From CAYMLL01 sp964390645 (GTDB lineage: Bacteria > Planctomycetota > UBA8108): DNA of 33,519 bases. The translations under genes and the position numbers were made by a program. How positions within the stretch are numbered: position 1 is the first letter of the stretch; every line of letters starts with the position of its first letter. The notes under the pieces are model-generated. The model was not told the origin of the DNA. It did not search any database and saw only the letters and a program-made list of their open reading frames with translations. The stretch lies in the NCBI GenBank assembly GCA_964390645.1, contig CAYMLL010000039.1, forward strand, positions 1-33,519, written 5' to 3'. Positions 21,811 to 30,102 of the stretch are shown here, one piece after another.

Positions 21811-24732
21811 ATGGTCGAAGTCCTTCCACTCCGTTGCCGAGGTCGGCGTCGACTCTCCGACCGCATTTCGGCCGTGCTGGCCACGATGGTTCTCGCCACG
21901 ACGATTCTCGGAACGACGACGCCCCTCGAGGCAGACCCGGCGATCGTCTTCGTCTCCCGGGAACTGGACTCCGGAACACCGGCTCCCGAGCGAACCTCGG
22001 CCGCTCGCCGCGCGAGCCGGGGACGGCTGCTCGTACGTGAGGAGGACGGCTCCCTGCGAACTCTCGTCGACGCGTCCCTCGCCGGGGCTGCCCCGTCGGC
22101 CCCCGTCGATGTTTCCGACCCGGACGTGTCCTGGGATGGCGCCCGCGTCGTGTTCGCCGGCTTCTCCCGGACAGCGAATGCCTGGCGCATATTCGAGATC
22201 GGCGCCGACGGCTCCGGCATGCGCCAGGTCACCGGAGAGACCCGCGAGGTCGACCTGACGCGATTCGGCGCCAACGCGACCCGCTTGCGTGGGCACGACG
22301 ATCTCGATCCCTGCTATCTTCCGGACGGACGCATCGTCTTCGTGTCGACGCGCTATCCAGGAGTCGCGCCCGATGGACGTCATCGCGCGACGAACCTCCA
22401 CGTTGTCAATGCCGACGGCGCCGATCTTCATCGAATCACGACCGAGCGTTTCGGCGCCGACACGCCGACGATCGATCCGACGAGCGGTCAGATCGTCTAC
22501 TCGCGCTGGTGGCGCACAACGCAGCCCGGTACCGGCGAGGAGGAACCCGAGCCGATACCTCCCGGCTCGCCCGCATACGGCGGGGTGCCGAATCCGGGAA
22601 CAGGACCCACAACCCACCCGTCGCCGGTGCGCTCGATCGACGAGGAAAGCTTCCCCGGCGTCAACAGCTGGTTCCTCTCGCGTCTCAATCCCGACGGGAC
22701 CGGACTGAAGATGTTCTCGGGCGTGCGCATCGACCGCGAGGCGACGCAAGCGTACCGCCCCAGCATGACGCGCAGCGGTGAAGCGCTCGCGATCTTCATC
22801 CCGAGGACTCCGGTCATCGCCGACCCCGGTCGCCGCGGGCTGCGCCTCTTCAGGGAAGGCGCCGATGCTCCGTTAGAAATCGCCGGTCCGCAGACCTTCC
22901 AGGGCCTCGGTCCGCGAGCGCCGTTGCCTCCGGACATGCCGCTGGAGCTTCGAGCTCTGTTCGACGTCCTCGTTCCTCGTCTGCCCGTGACATGGTTCAT
23001 CTCGAGCGCCGTCGAGCTTCCGGATGGCCGACTGCTGCTCAGCGCGTCACGAATCTCGGATGCGGACGCCGGCGTGTTCATCGATGAGAACGGCGTAGTC
23101 GGTCCTCCCGACGACAACGTCGCCGTCCGGCCGACGGACTACGATCTCTTCATCGCGCCGGACCCGAGGCCCGACTCGTTCACCGGCGAACTTCGGCTAC
23201 AACCGATCTTCCAGCGACCCGGAACCGACGAGCTCGACGCCACGCCGCTCACACCTCGCCCACTCCCCCCGATCATCGAGGACAGCAGCGAAGACCGCCT
23301 GCCGGTCGATGTCCCGCAGACGGTCGACGAGGCCTTCGAGCAGGGTGGAAGCTTCACCTTCACGGTCGAGAACATCCATCGCCAGCCCCCGGTCGACGTC
23401 GCGACGGTGGGAGCGCCGCCGGTCGGCAAGCAGCTGTCCATCGAGTTCTGGATGGCCCCGCAACGCGACAACGCGAACGGCGTCGACGCCCCGATCCTCA
23501 TCCGCCGCGCGGAGCTCCCCGCGAGCGGTCGGATCGAGGTCGACCTTCCCGGCAGCGTGCCACTCTTCGAGGTGCTGCGTCGTCCCGACGGCGGTATCGC
23601 CCAGGGTCGCGACGGCCAGATCTTCCACGTCGCCGGCATGAACTTCGGTCGACGGGGCGAGGACGTCCGCTGTGTCGGTTGCCATGCCGGCCACACGCTC
23701 TTCGACGTGCCGGAGGACGAGGACATCGCCTGGACCAACCTCGCCCCGAGCGCCAGCGTCGGCGCGACCGGCACCTTCGAAGGCCTCGCGGCTCTGCTCC
23801 CGGATCCGGGAGACGGCAGGGACCCGGGAGACGGCAGGGACCCGGGAGACGGCAGGGACCCGGGCGACGGCAAGGATCCGGGCGACGGCAGGGTCCCGGA
23901 GCGCGACGGCGTTCCGAACAACGGGCGAGCCCCCGACGCGGGCGGCAACGATCCGCAGGGCGGCAACGATCCGCAGGGCGGCAACGACCCCGGCGGCGCC
24001 GACGATCCACCCTTTCCGGGCCTCACGAGGACACCGTTCGCTCCGCACAACGTCGTCGACCGCTCGACGCGCGCCCTCGGCGGCGAGTGGGTCGCCTCGA
24101 GCGGCGAGGATGCCGAGCTGCGGCTGCGGTGGTCGGTTCCCGTGCGCGCGCGGCAGGTGCTCATCCACGCGCCGGAGAGCGGCGAGTTCGGGCTCTTCGG
24201 ATCGCGCGACATGCAGATCAACCGCCTGACGGTGACACTTCTGCGCAGCGGTGTCACCGTCGCCACCCATCGCAGCGCGCAGGCGCTGCGGCTCGGCGAG
24301 CGCGTGGCGATCCCGACCGACAGCGAGATCGAGTTCGACTCTCTCCTCGTCCGGGTCGCTGCCTCCGATGTCGACGGGTCCTACGAGGAGGGCGGCGCGT
24401 CCATCGCCGAAGTGGAGGTCATCGGTCAGGTCGCCGGAGACGACGTGCGGCCGCTGGTCTTCCTGCGCCGGGGTGACTCCACCTGCAACGGGACGGTGGA
24501 CATCGCGGACCCGATCTCCGTGCTCAACCGGCTCTTCTCGGGCGGTCCGCGTCTCTGCTGCGAGATCGCCGCGGACGTTGACGACAACCAGTCCGTCAAC
24601 ATGACCGACGCGGTGCAGCTGCTGGGCTACCTGTTCCGCGGCGGCCCCTCCCCGGCGGCCCCGGGCCCGCTGGAATGCGGTGCGGTCGAGGAGGCCCGAC
24701 TCCTCTGCGACTCGGAGGCCGCCTGCCCCTGA
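21811..24732 (+). CDS. HzsA-related secreted propeller protein with c-type heme motif, Gly/Asp linker and dockerin repeat
   Basis: A 973-residue protein. ATG 21811 follows a near-perfect Shine-Dalgarno, AGGAGGTGATC (21797-21807), which overrides the GTG inside it at 21802. A signal peptide (to about residue 45) precedes a TolB/PD40-like propeller that I recognise as the hydrazine-synthase-alpha-related family: VSWDGARVVFAGF, DLDPCYLPDGRIVFVSTRYP, HRITTERFGADTPTIDP. A heme-type motif, CVGCHAGH (C621, C624, H625), follows the propeller. Next are two low-complexity repeats (DPGDGR x5, GGNDPQ), a beta-sandwich segment (about 745-875), and a dockerin-like pair with Ca-binding Asp/Asn loops (DSTCNGTVDIADP and DVDDNQSVNMTDA). 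Dockerin-like ends often anchor or sort secreted planctomycete proteins. True hydrazine synthesis is unlikely, because partner subunits are absent. Confidence 0.85.
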   Translation: MVEVLPLRCRGRRRLSDRISAVLATMVLATTILGTTTPLEADPAIVFVSRELDSGTPAPERTSAARRASRGRLLVREEDGSLRTLVDASLAGAAPSAPVDVSDPDVSWDGARVVFAGFSRTANAWRIFEIGADGSGMRQVTGETREVDLTRFGANATRLRGHDDLDPCYLPDGRIVFVSTRYPGVAPDGRHRATNLHVVNADGADLHRITTERFGADTPTIDPTSGQIVYSRWWRTTQPGTGEEEPEPIPPGSPAYGGVPNPGTGPTTHPSPVRSIDEESFPGVNSWFLSRLNPDGTGLKMFSGVRIDREATQAYRPSMTRSGEALAIFIPRTPVIADPGRRGLRLFREGADAPLEIAGPQTFQGLGPRAPLPPDMPLELRALFDVLVPRLPVTWFISSAVELPDGRLLLSASRISDADAGVFIDENGVVGPPDDNVAVRPTDYDLFIAPDPRPDSFTGELRLQPIFQRPGTDELDATPLTPRPLPPIIEDSSEDRLPVDVPQTVDEAFEQGGSFTFTVENIHRQPPVDVATVGAPPVGKQLSIEFWMAPQRDNANGVDAPILIRRAELPASGRIEVDLPGSVPLFEVLRRPDGGIAQGRDGQIFHVAGMNFGRRGEDVRCVGCHAGHTLFDVPEDEDIAWTNLAPSASVGATGTFEGLAALLPDPGDGRDPGDGRDPGDGRDPGDGKDPGDGRVPERDGVPNNGRAPDAGGNDPQGGNDPQGGNDPGGADDPPFPGLTRTPFAPHNVVDRSTRALGGEWVASSGEDAELRLRWSVPVRARQVLIHAPESGEFGLFGSRDMQINRLTVTLLRSGVTVATHRSAQALRLGERVAIPTDSEIEFDSLLVRVAASDVDGSYEEGGASIAEVEVIGQVAGDDVRPLVFLRRGDSTCNGTVDIADPISVLNRLFSGGPRLCCEIAADVDDNQSVNMTDAVQLLGYLFRGGPSPAAPGPLECGAVEEARLLCDSEAACP
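23803..23892 (+). repeat. Five 18-bp tandem repeats encoding DPGDGR
   Basis: Five near-identical 18-base units in frame encode (DPGDGR)3-DPGDGK-DPGDGR, an acidic, flexible linker after the heme motif of the HzsA-like protein. The high nucleotide identity suggests recent expansion by slippage. Confidence 0.95.
23941..23994 (+). repeat. Three 18-bp tandem repeats encoding GGNDP(Q/G)
   Basis: Units 23941-23958 and 23959-23976 are identical, and 23977-23994 has diverged. They encode a Gly/Asn/Asp-rich spacer in the same linker as the DPGDGR repeat. Confidence 0.9.
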
Positions 24733-24747
24733 GGACGGAATCCGGTC

Positions 24748-27006
24748 TCACGGACGCAGGCGAACGATCACCGGATCGTGGTCGCTCGCCGCGTCCGGGA
24801 ACTCGCAATTCGCGTGCACGGCGTCGATCTCGGCGCTCCCCGCGAGGGCCCGGCTGACCAGCACGTGGTCGAGCCACTGGGCGTTGCCCTCGAAGATGTA
24901 CGTGTAGCGGTCCGAGGCGGGCAGCCGATCGACGAGATTGACGAGAGCACCGTCGCTCCCCACCAGGGTCGCCAGCGATCGCGTTCGCGGGAAGTCGTTC
25001 ATGTCTCCGAGCACGACGACCCCCGCGTCGGGGTCCCTGGACAGCAGCATGTCCACCGCGGCGTTGATCCGTGCGGCCTGCCCGATCCTCCGCTCCTCGC
25101 CGCGATCGCCGGGCGGCTGTCTCCTCCCGTAGGTCGGCGGGCTGCCTGACTTCGACGAGAGGTGATTCACGATGACGTGCAGCGAGCGTCCGCTGAAGCG
25201 AAACTCGCCGTAGAGAGACTTGCGGCAGCCTTCGAACGACTCGGCTCCCACCCCGATGAGCGCAGGGCTGGCGGTGACACCGACGGCCGACGCACGATCG
25301 ACAAAGGAGACGCGCCCCGGTCGGAAGAGAAATCCGACACGGATGTTGCCGCCGGGCTGGCCACCGTCCGCGTCGTCCGCGGGATCGATCTGACGGAACT
25401 CGTAGCGCGGCCCGCCGGCCTCGTTGATGGCCCCGATCAACGCGTCGAAGGTCGCCTTCGCCGACACGACTTCATCGTCCTTCGCCCCGTTGTCATCCTG
25501 CAACTCCTGCAGCGCCAGAACGTCCGGTGAGCCGAGCCGCTCGACGACTTGACGGCCGATGCGAACAATCCGCTCGCCGCTCGTCGCCGCCAGGTTGCGG
25601 ACGTTGTAGCTGGCGATCGTGATACGATCGGCATCGCCGCGCAGGCTCGTCGTCTCGGGCGCCAGCCCCCCCCTCCGGAGCTTCGGCTCCGAATCGACGC
25701 GAAGCTCGAAATTGCCGTGCGCGAAAGCCATGACGCCTCGTACGCCCGAGAGGCGATCGCCGACCCGCACACGCGGCGCCTTGCCGCGCATGAACTGCAG
25801 CTGCACCCGCTCGGGGTTGAGGTCCCCGGCAAGCCTCAACATGCCGCCTCGAACGGTGCGTGGAGACGCACCTCGACCCGCGTCGGGCAGTACCCAGACT
25901 TCCCCGTAGCGGTTGGTCGCCCCGACGACGAGCGCCTCGTCGATCGCGACACGCATCGACTCGAGGCTCTCGTAGAAGTCGATGCCGTCCTCCGCGGGGT
26001 CGAAACACACGCCGACGCTCTCGACGTCGCCGTCGATGGCATCGTCGCAGATCGTCGTCACGGGCGCTCGACGCCCCGAGGCGCCGAGGCGCACGACCGC
26101 CGGCGGCTCCCCGGCGACGTCGAGCCGCTCGACGCGCGGTGCAGAGATCTGCGTCGTGGACAGGTTTCCGGTCCGCTTCCCTCCCGGGTAGAACTCGGTG
26201 ACGCGCCCGTCCACCCGCACACGTTCACCGACCTCGACCCCCGGCCTCGTACGAGTGTAGACGAAGATCCCCTCACTGGTGGCGACGTCCCCGTCGGGCG
26301 ATGGATCCTCGAGGAAAAAGCCGCCGACCTCGACACGGGTGACGACGCCCTCCACGCCGCCGACCTCCTGTCCCAGGAGCGGCGAGCGGTGTGCCTTCCC
26401 CTGGATCTCGCAAATCCGCCGGCCCCCGGACGTACTCTCGCCGACCCTCGCGCTCTTGAACACCGCCCCCTCCGCCGTGTCGCCACTCTCCGGCGAGAGG
26501 AGTCGTATCCGACGAGCAAAGTCCACGAAGGCCAGCCGTGTGGTTTCGTCGAAGGTGAACTCGTCGTCCTCGAGGTCGAAGCGGCCGATCACCCGACGCG
26601 CGTGGACGACCTCGAGAAGGTCCTCCGGCGTCAACACGACACCGTACTCCTCGAAGAGCTTGCGCGGCAGAACGATCACCTTGTCGTCCGCGCGCAGCGT
26701 CACCTTCCGGAACGCGACGTACCGGAAGTACGCGTGGATCTTCTCGGGTGGCGCTTGCGGCGAGAAGTGCCCCGGCATCACCGCGACGAGGTGCATCTCC
26801 CCGAAGAGCGACCCTTCGATGGGCAAGGGGCCGAGTCGCACGGTGATCGTGTCGTTGACCCGATCGTAGGTGTCCGTGACCACCGGCCCGCGGCAACCGG
26901 CAAGGAACAGGCAGCAGAGCAACGCGGTGGCGCAGTCCCACCGGCGACGGGGCCTTGTCCACGACGTCCGGATTCTCGCTGGAGCCTGACACCCGCTCCA
27001 CTTCAC
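24748..27006 (-). CDS. Endonuclease/exonuclease/phosphatase-fold lipoprotein (extracellular nuclease-like)
   Basis: Up to 778 residues if started at ATG 27084. GTG 27006 (about 752 residues) is preferred because it places the lipobox FLAGC at residue 38; from 27084 the export signal would be preceded by about 50 residues. An OB-fold-like stretch (EGIFVYTRTRPGVEVGERVRVDGRV) is typical of secreted nucleases of the YhcR/ExeM kind. The catalytic EEP domain fills the last 280 residues: IASYNVRNL (Asn), LALQELQDD (metal-binding Glu), VLGDMNDFPRTR (Asp/Asn), ASDHDPVIV (general-base His). Such proteins cleave extracellular DNA, or act as phosphodiesterases, at the cell surface. It follows the glutamate-synthase-like gene on the same strand, within 70 bases, or overlapping it if the ATG is used. 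Confidence 0.85.
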   Translation of the reverse strand: MKWSGCQAPARIRTSWTRPRRRWDCATALLCCLFLAGCRGPVVTDTYDRVNDTITVRLGPLPIEGSLFGEMHLVAVMPGHFSPQAPPEKIHAYFRYVAFRKVTLRADDKVIVLPRKLFEEYGVVLTPEDLLEVVHARRVIGRFDLEDDEFTFDETTRLAFVDFARRIRLLSPESGDTAEGAVFKSARVGESTSGGRRICEIQGKAHRSPLLGQEVGGVEGVVTRVEVGGFFLEDPSPDGDVATSEGIFVYTRTRPGVEVGERVRVDGRVTEFYPGGKRTGNLSTTQISAPRVERLDVAGEPPAVVRLGASGRRAPVTTICDDAIDGDVESVGVCFDPAEDGIDFYESLESMRVAIDEALVVGATNRYGEVWVLPDAGRGASPRTVRGGMLRLAGDLNPERVQLQFMRGKAPRVRVGDRLSGVRGVMAFAHGNFELRVDSEPKLRRGGLAPETTSLRGDADRITIASYNVRNLAATSGERIVRIGRQVVERLGSPDVLALQELQDDNGAKDDEVVSAKATFDALIGAINEAGGPRYEFRQIDPADDADGGQPGGNIRVGFLFRPGRVSFVDRASAVGVTASPALIGVGAESFEGCRKSLYGEFRFSGRSLHVIVNHLSSKSGSPPTYGRRQPPGDRGEERRIGQAARINAAVDMLLSRDPDAGVVVLGDMNDFPRTRSLATLVGSDGALVNLVDRLPASDRYTYIFEGNAQWLDHVLVSRALAGSAEIDAVHANCEFPDAASDHDPVIVRLRP

Positions 27007-27076
27007 GGGGAACGCCCCGCCGGGGCCGCTGCAGGGTGCGACTCCCCGTGGAAGACTCGATGACGGCGTGGGTACA

Positions 27077-28636
27077 TCAAACAACCTTCCCGCCCCCCTC
27101 GACCGCCTCTCCCCCCATGATCCGCCGGATTTCCTCCCTGTCCTCCCGCCCGGGCAGGCCCCACCCCTCCTCGTAACCGAAGACCTCGACGACGCTCCGC
27201 GAGCCGAACCGGTCGTCGAGATACTCGAGACGGTCCGGCGTCAGCAGTGCCGGGTGCACGACCCCACAGGCGCGACTGACCTGGAGGATCTCCTTGCGAA
27301 GCGTGACGACGTAGTTCGCCAGCCGCCCCGCCTTCTCGGTCGGAACGAGCCCGCGCATCAGCCATCTCGACTGCGTCGCGACACCCGTCGGACAGTGGCC
27401 GCTGTGGCAACGCTGCGCCTGGATACAGCCGACGGAGAGCATCGCTTCGCGAGCGACGTGGACAAGGTCACAGCCGAGCGAGAACGCCAGCAACGCGACG
27501 TCGGGAAAGCCGAGCTTGCCGGCGCCGATAATGGTCACCTTCTCGTGGAGATCCTGCTCGACGAGCTCCCGGTACACACGGCTCAAGGCGATCTTGAACG
27601 GCAGCGCGACGTGATCCGCGAAGACAAGCGGAGCAGCGCCGGTGCCTCCCTCGCCACCGTCGACGGAGATGAAATCGACCCCGCGTTCGGTCGTCGCCAT
27701 CAACCCGGCGAGCTGCTTCCAGAATCCCGTGTCGCCGACCGCCGCCTTGATCCCCACGGGCACGCCGGTCTCCTGCGCCAGCATCTCGACGAAGTCCAGC
27801 ATGCCGTCGATGCAGTCGAACTCCGCGTGCGAGGCAGGACTCGCGCAGTCCCTCCCCATCGGGATGCCACGGATGCGGGCGATCTCCTCGGTGATCTTCG
27901 CCGCCGGCAGCAGCCCCCCCATCCCCGGCTTGGCGCCCTGGCTGAGCTTGATCTCGACCGCCTTCACCGGCTGCGCCTCGACGGTGTCCTTGAAGCGAGA
28001 GAGGTCGAAGCGCCCGTGCTCGTCCCGACAGCCGAAGTAACCGGTGCCGATCTGCCAGATGAGCTCGCCGCCGTATCCGTGGTGCGCGGAGATGCCCCCC
28101 TCGCCTGTATTGTGCAAGCAGTCGCAGATCTTCGCGCCGCGATTGAGCGCCTCGACCGCCGCTGCGCTCAGCGAGCCGAAGCTCATCCCCGAGAGATTGA
28201 CGACCGACCGCGGACGGAAGGCCTTCGCGCGCCCGCGGTGCGCGCCGAGTACCTTGGCTGCGGGGATCGGATAGAGGTGGCCCTTGTCGCCCTCTCCGGG
28301 CCGCCTGGCGCTGACCGGAAACGCGCTGTGCTTCAGGATGAGGTGGCTCGACACGCGCTCGAGGTCGTTGTCGGTGCCGAAGCCGAAGTAGTTGTTCTCC
28401 TTCTTGGACGACGCGTAGACCCAGCGCCGCTGGTCCCGGCTGAAGGGCCGCTCCTCGTCGTTCGACGTGACGATGTACTGTCGCAGCTCCGGTCCGATAG
28501 CCTCCAGCAGATAGCGCAGGTGCCCGATAACCGGGAAGCTACGAAGAATGGCGTGCCTGGGCTGCAACAGGTCGTGGACGGCGAGCAGAACTAGCAGAAC
28601 GCCGATCACGAGCAGCGTCCACAGGATCCAGTGCAT
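27077..28636 (-). CDS. FMN-binding glutamate synthase family protein (GltB central-domain-like), membrane anchored
   Basis: A 519-residue protein. Residues 2-20 form a single transmembrane helix (WILWTLLVIGVLLVLLAV). The rest matches stand-alone FMN/glutamate-synthase-like domain proteins: NLSGMSFGSLSAAAVEALNRGA, EGGISAHHGYGGELIWQIGTGYFG, EIKLSQGAKPGMGGLLPAAKIT, FISVDGGEGGTGAAPLVFAD (FMN site), and a Cys cluster, CIQAQRCHSGHCPTG, that in glutamate synthase carries a 3Fe-4S cluster. No glutaminase domain is present, so it cannot take ammonia from glutamine by itself. The reaction of these short membrane-linked members is unknown; an FMN/FeS oxidoreductase role is the safest reading. The downstream nuclease gene is closely spaced. 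Confidence 0.9.
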   Translation of the reverse strand: MHWILWTLLVIGVLLVLLAVHDLLQPRHAILRSFPVIGHLRYLLEAIGPELRQYIVTSNDEERPFSRDQRRWVYASSKKENNYFGFGTDNDLERVSSHLILKHSAFPVSARRPGEGDKGHLYPIPAAKVLGAHRGRAKAFRPRSVVNLSGMSFGSLSAAAVEALNRGAKICDCLHNTGEGGISAHHGYGGELIWQIGTGYFGCRDEHGRFDLSRFKDTVEAQPVKAVEIKLSQGAKPGMGGLLPAAKITEEIARIRGIPMGRDCASPASHAEFDCIDGMLDFVEMLAQETGVPVGIKAAVGDTGFWKQLAGLMATTERGVDFISVDGGEGGTGAAPLVFADHVALPFKIALSRVYRELVEQDLHEKVTIIGAGKLGFPDVALLAFSLGCDLVHVAREAMLSVGCIQAQRCHSGHCPTGVATQSRWLMRGLVPTEKAGRLANYVVTLRKEILQVSRACGVVHPALLTPDRLEYLDDRFGSRSVVEVFGYEEGWGLPGREDREEIRRIMGGEAVEGGGKVV

Positions 28637-28766
28637 TGTCTGTGCTCCGGGCCGGTCTCGATCACCCCGGGTCGAATCCTATACCAGACCTCCCCGGCGG
28701 AGTAGTCGAGAATCACGTGGCAACCCTCAACGGTCCCCGTCGACGGACGGTCGCGGGCACTCTACA

Positions 28767-29582
28767 ATGGGCCCCACGGAGCTCACCGCGTTGCGAAACC
28801 TGACCACTTTCTCCATCCTCACCCTGACGCTGAGCGGCTGCGACCCGGGGCCGCCGGGGCTGCTCTCGCCACTTCCGGAGCGACGGCGGCAGGTCTACGA
28901 GCTCGCCGGAAGCGGATTCGAGCGCGTCGACCTCGTCTTTCCGATGCCCGACGCCTCTCGCAGCGAGGTGAGCCTCGCGCCGCTCATCGTCGAGGAAATC
29001 CGTGGGGATGGCGATCCGTCCGACCACGCCGAGACCCAGGTGGAGTTTCGACGCCAGGAGGTGACCCTCGCCGGCCGCACGCGGTCGCAGATCTGCTATC
29101 GCTGGCATCTTCCCGCGGCAGAGGCGGCGAACGCGCCTCACGCTCAGGGCGTGCGACTGACGCTCGACGCGTCGGGCCATCCCGCCATCATCGAGCTGCT
29201 GGCCCGGCAGAACGGACTGCGGGTCATCTACGTGTCGGAGTCGCTGGAGAACACAGCGCGCACGGCCCACGGCCCGCCACTGCCGGGACGGAAACACGCG
29301 ATCGAGCGCGGCGTGGAGGAGCAGCCGACCGTGGTGGTCGCGAGGGCGCTCCCCGAAAGCGCTGCGCCGCTCGGCCCGTTCGTCTACCTCGAGTCTGGCA
29401 CCCGAAGGGTGGTCACGATGCTCTGCCGCTGCGAGCCGTCGCGACTCTCCGACGCGCGCGGCACGCGCAGCTACTCGCTGCAGGAGACCGTGGAAGCCTT
29501 CCCGGACGAGGACCGGATGCTCGACGCGGCCGCGGATCCGCGATGGCTGGAGCGTGCACTGCGTCTGCCGTCGGACTTCTGA
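28767..29582 (+). CDS. Hypothetical lipoprotein
   Basis: A 271-residue protein from ATG 28767. TTG 28791 is an alternative with GGAG nine bases ahead; the frame is open further upstream but overlaps the divergent gene. The N-terminus is short and hydrophobic, with a lipobox TLSGC (C25). I do not recognise the rest. It is mostly soluble, rich in Arg and Glu, with predicted beta strands (RVDLVFPMPDASRSEVSLAPL, VTLAGRTRSQICYRWHLP) and a conserved-looking VVTMLCRCEP near the end. Two Cys in the C-terminal part could pair. It lies between the divergent glutamate-synthase-like gene and rpsR, 283 bases ahead of rpsR. GC-rich third positions and the lipobox argue that the gene is real. Confidence 0.7.
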   Translation: MGPTELTALRNLTTFSILTLTLSGCDPGPPGLLSPLPERRRQVYELAGSGFERVDLVFPMPDASRSEVSLAPLIVEEIRGDGDPSDHAETQVEFRRQEVTLAGRTRSQICYRWHLPAAEAANAPHAQGVRLTLDASGHPAIIELLARQNGLRVIYVSESLENTARTAHGPPLPGRKHAIERGVEEQPTVVVARALPESAAPLGPFVYLESGTRRVVTMLCRCEPSRLSDARGTRSYSLQETVEAFPDEDRMLDAAADPRWLERALRLPSDF

Positions 29583-29753
29583 CGGCCCGGATCGCTGCCG
29601 TGTGGTGTGCGACGCCGCCACGGTGGGACCGGCAAGGAGAGAGACCCGACTCTCGAGCCCGCGCTCCATGAGCGCCGTCCGAGGTAGCCTGCGGAACGAA
29701 ACGTGCGCGGCGTGGGCTTCTCGCGCGTCGCGAAATGTCACCCGGACAGGGGC

Positions 29754-29781
29754 TTTACAGCGCACAAGGCGGTGATACACT
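29754..29781 (+). promoter_or_regulatory. Sigma70-type promoter of rpsR
   Basis: TTTACA (29754-29759) and TACACT (29776-29781), separated by 16 bases, match the -35 and -10 consensus at five and four of six positions. Transcription would start near 29788 and leave a leader of about 78 bases. It is the best housekeeping-type promoter seen in the window. Confidence 0.6.
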
Positions 29782-29804
29782 GTGCCGTTCTCCAGCACCG
29801 AGCT

Positions 29805-29833
29805 CCCCCGGACCCGTGGTGGCCGGGGGGTCC
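29805..29833 (+). promoter_or_regulatory. GC-rich leader hairpins ahead of rpsR
   Basis: Two mutually exclusive stems overlap in the rpsR leader: CCCCCGG/CCGGGGG (29805-29811 with 29823-29829) and GGACCC/GGGTCC (29810-29815 with 29828-29833). They end about 16 bases ahead of the GGAAGGAG ribosome-binding site. This is a candidate for autoregulation by S18 (with S6), or simply leader structure. Confidence 0.4.
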
Positions 29834-29865
29834 ACTGAGCCCTCTCCAAGGGAAGGAGCGACTCC

Positions 29866-30102
29866 ATGGCACGGTACGGCAGGTACTTCTCGACGAACAA
29901 GATCGGCGTCAAGCTGCCGAGCGGTAGGATCTACCTCGACTACAAGAACGTCGACGAGCTCCGCCGCCTCCTCAGCGCCAACGGCAAGCTCCAGGGCCGT
30001 CAGCGCACCCGGCTCTCCGCGATGATGCAGCGTCACGCCGCGCTGGCGATCCGTCGCGCGCGCTTCATCGCGCTACTGCCCTACGACTCGGAGCTGCGCT
30101 GA
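29866..30102 (+). CDS. rpsR: 30S ribosomal protein bS18
   Basis: A 78-residue protein that aligns end to end with bacterial S18: MARY at the start, YLDYKNVDELRRLLSANGKL matching the IDYKD...GKI region, and QRHAALAIRRARFIALLPY matching the basic C-terminal helix that contacts 16S rRNA and S6. A strong ribosome-binding site (GGAAGGAG) sits seven bases ahead of the ATG. Two features are unusual. The RxTGT motif before the last helix reads RQRTRLS, and the cysteines found in many S18 proteins are missing. The usual partners rpsF, ssb and rplI are not adjacent; the gene stands alone with its own promoter. A second, Cys-containing S18 paralogue elsewhere in the genome is possible. Its last codons and stop lie in an 18-bp tandem repeat. 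Confidence 0.92.
   Translation: MARYGRYFSTNKIGVKLPSGRIYLDYKNVDELRRLLSANGKLQGRQRTRLSAMMQRHAALAIRRARFIALLPYDSELR

Noticed and set aside
21811..24732. Genuine hydrazine synthase (anammox)
   Set aside because: No hzsB/hzsC-like genes or multiheme neighbours are present, and the dockerin tail and repeat linker are not features of the anammox enzyme.
27068..28594. 508-codon plus-strand ORF opposite the glutamate-synthase-like gene
   Set aside because: It mirrors a well-recognised minus-strand gene. Its composition (Arg, Val, Asp, Leu rich) is typical of antisense frames in GC-rich DNA, and it has no family match.
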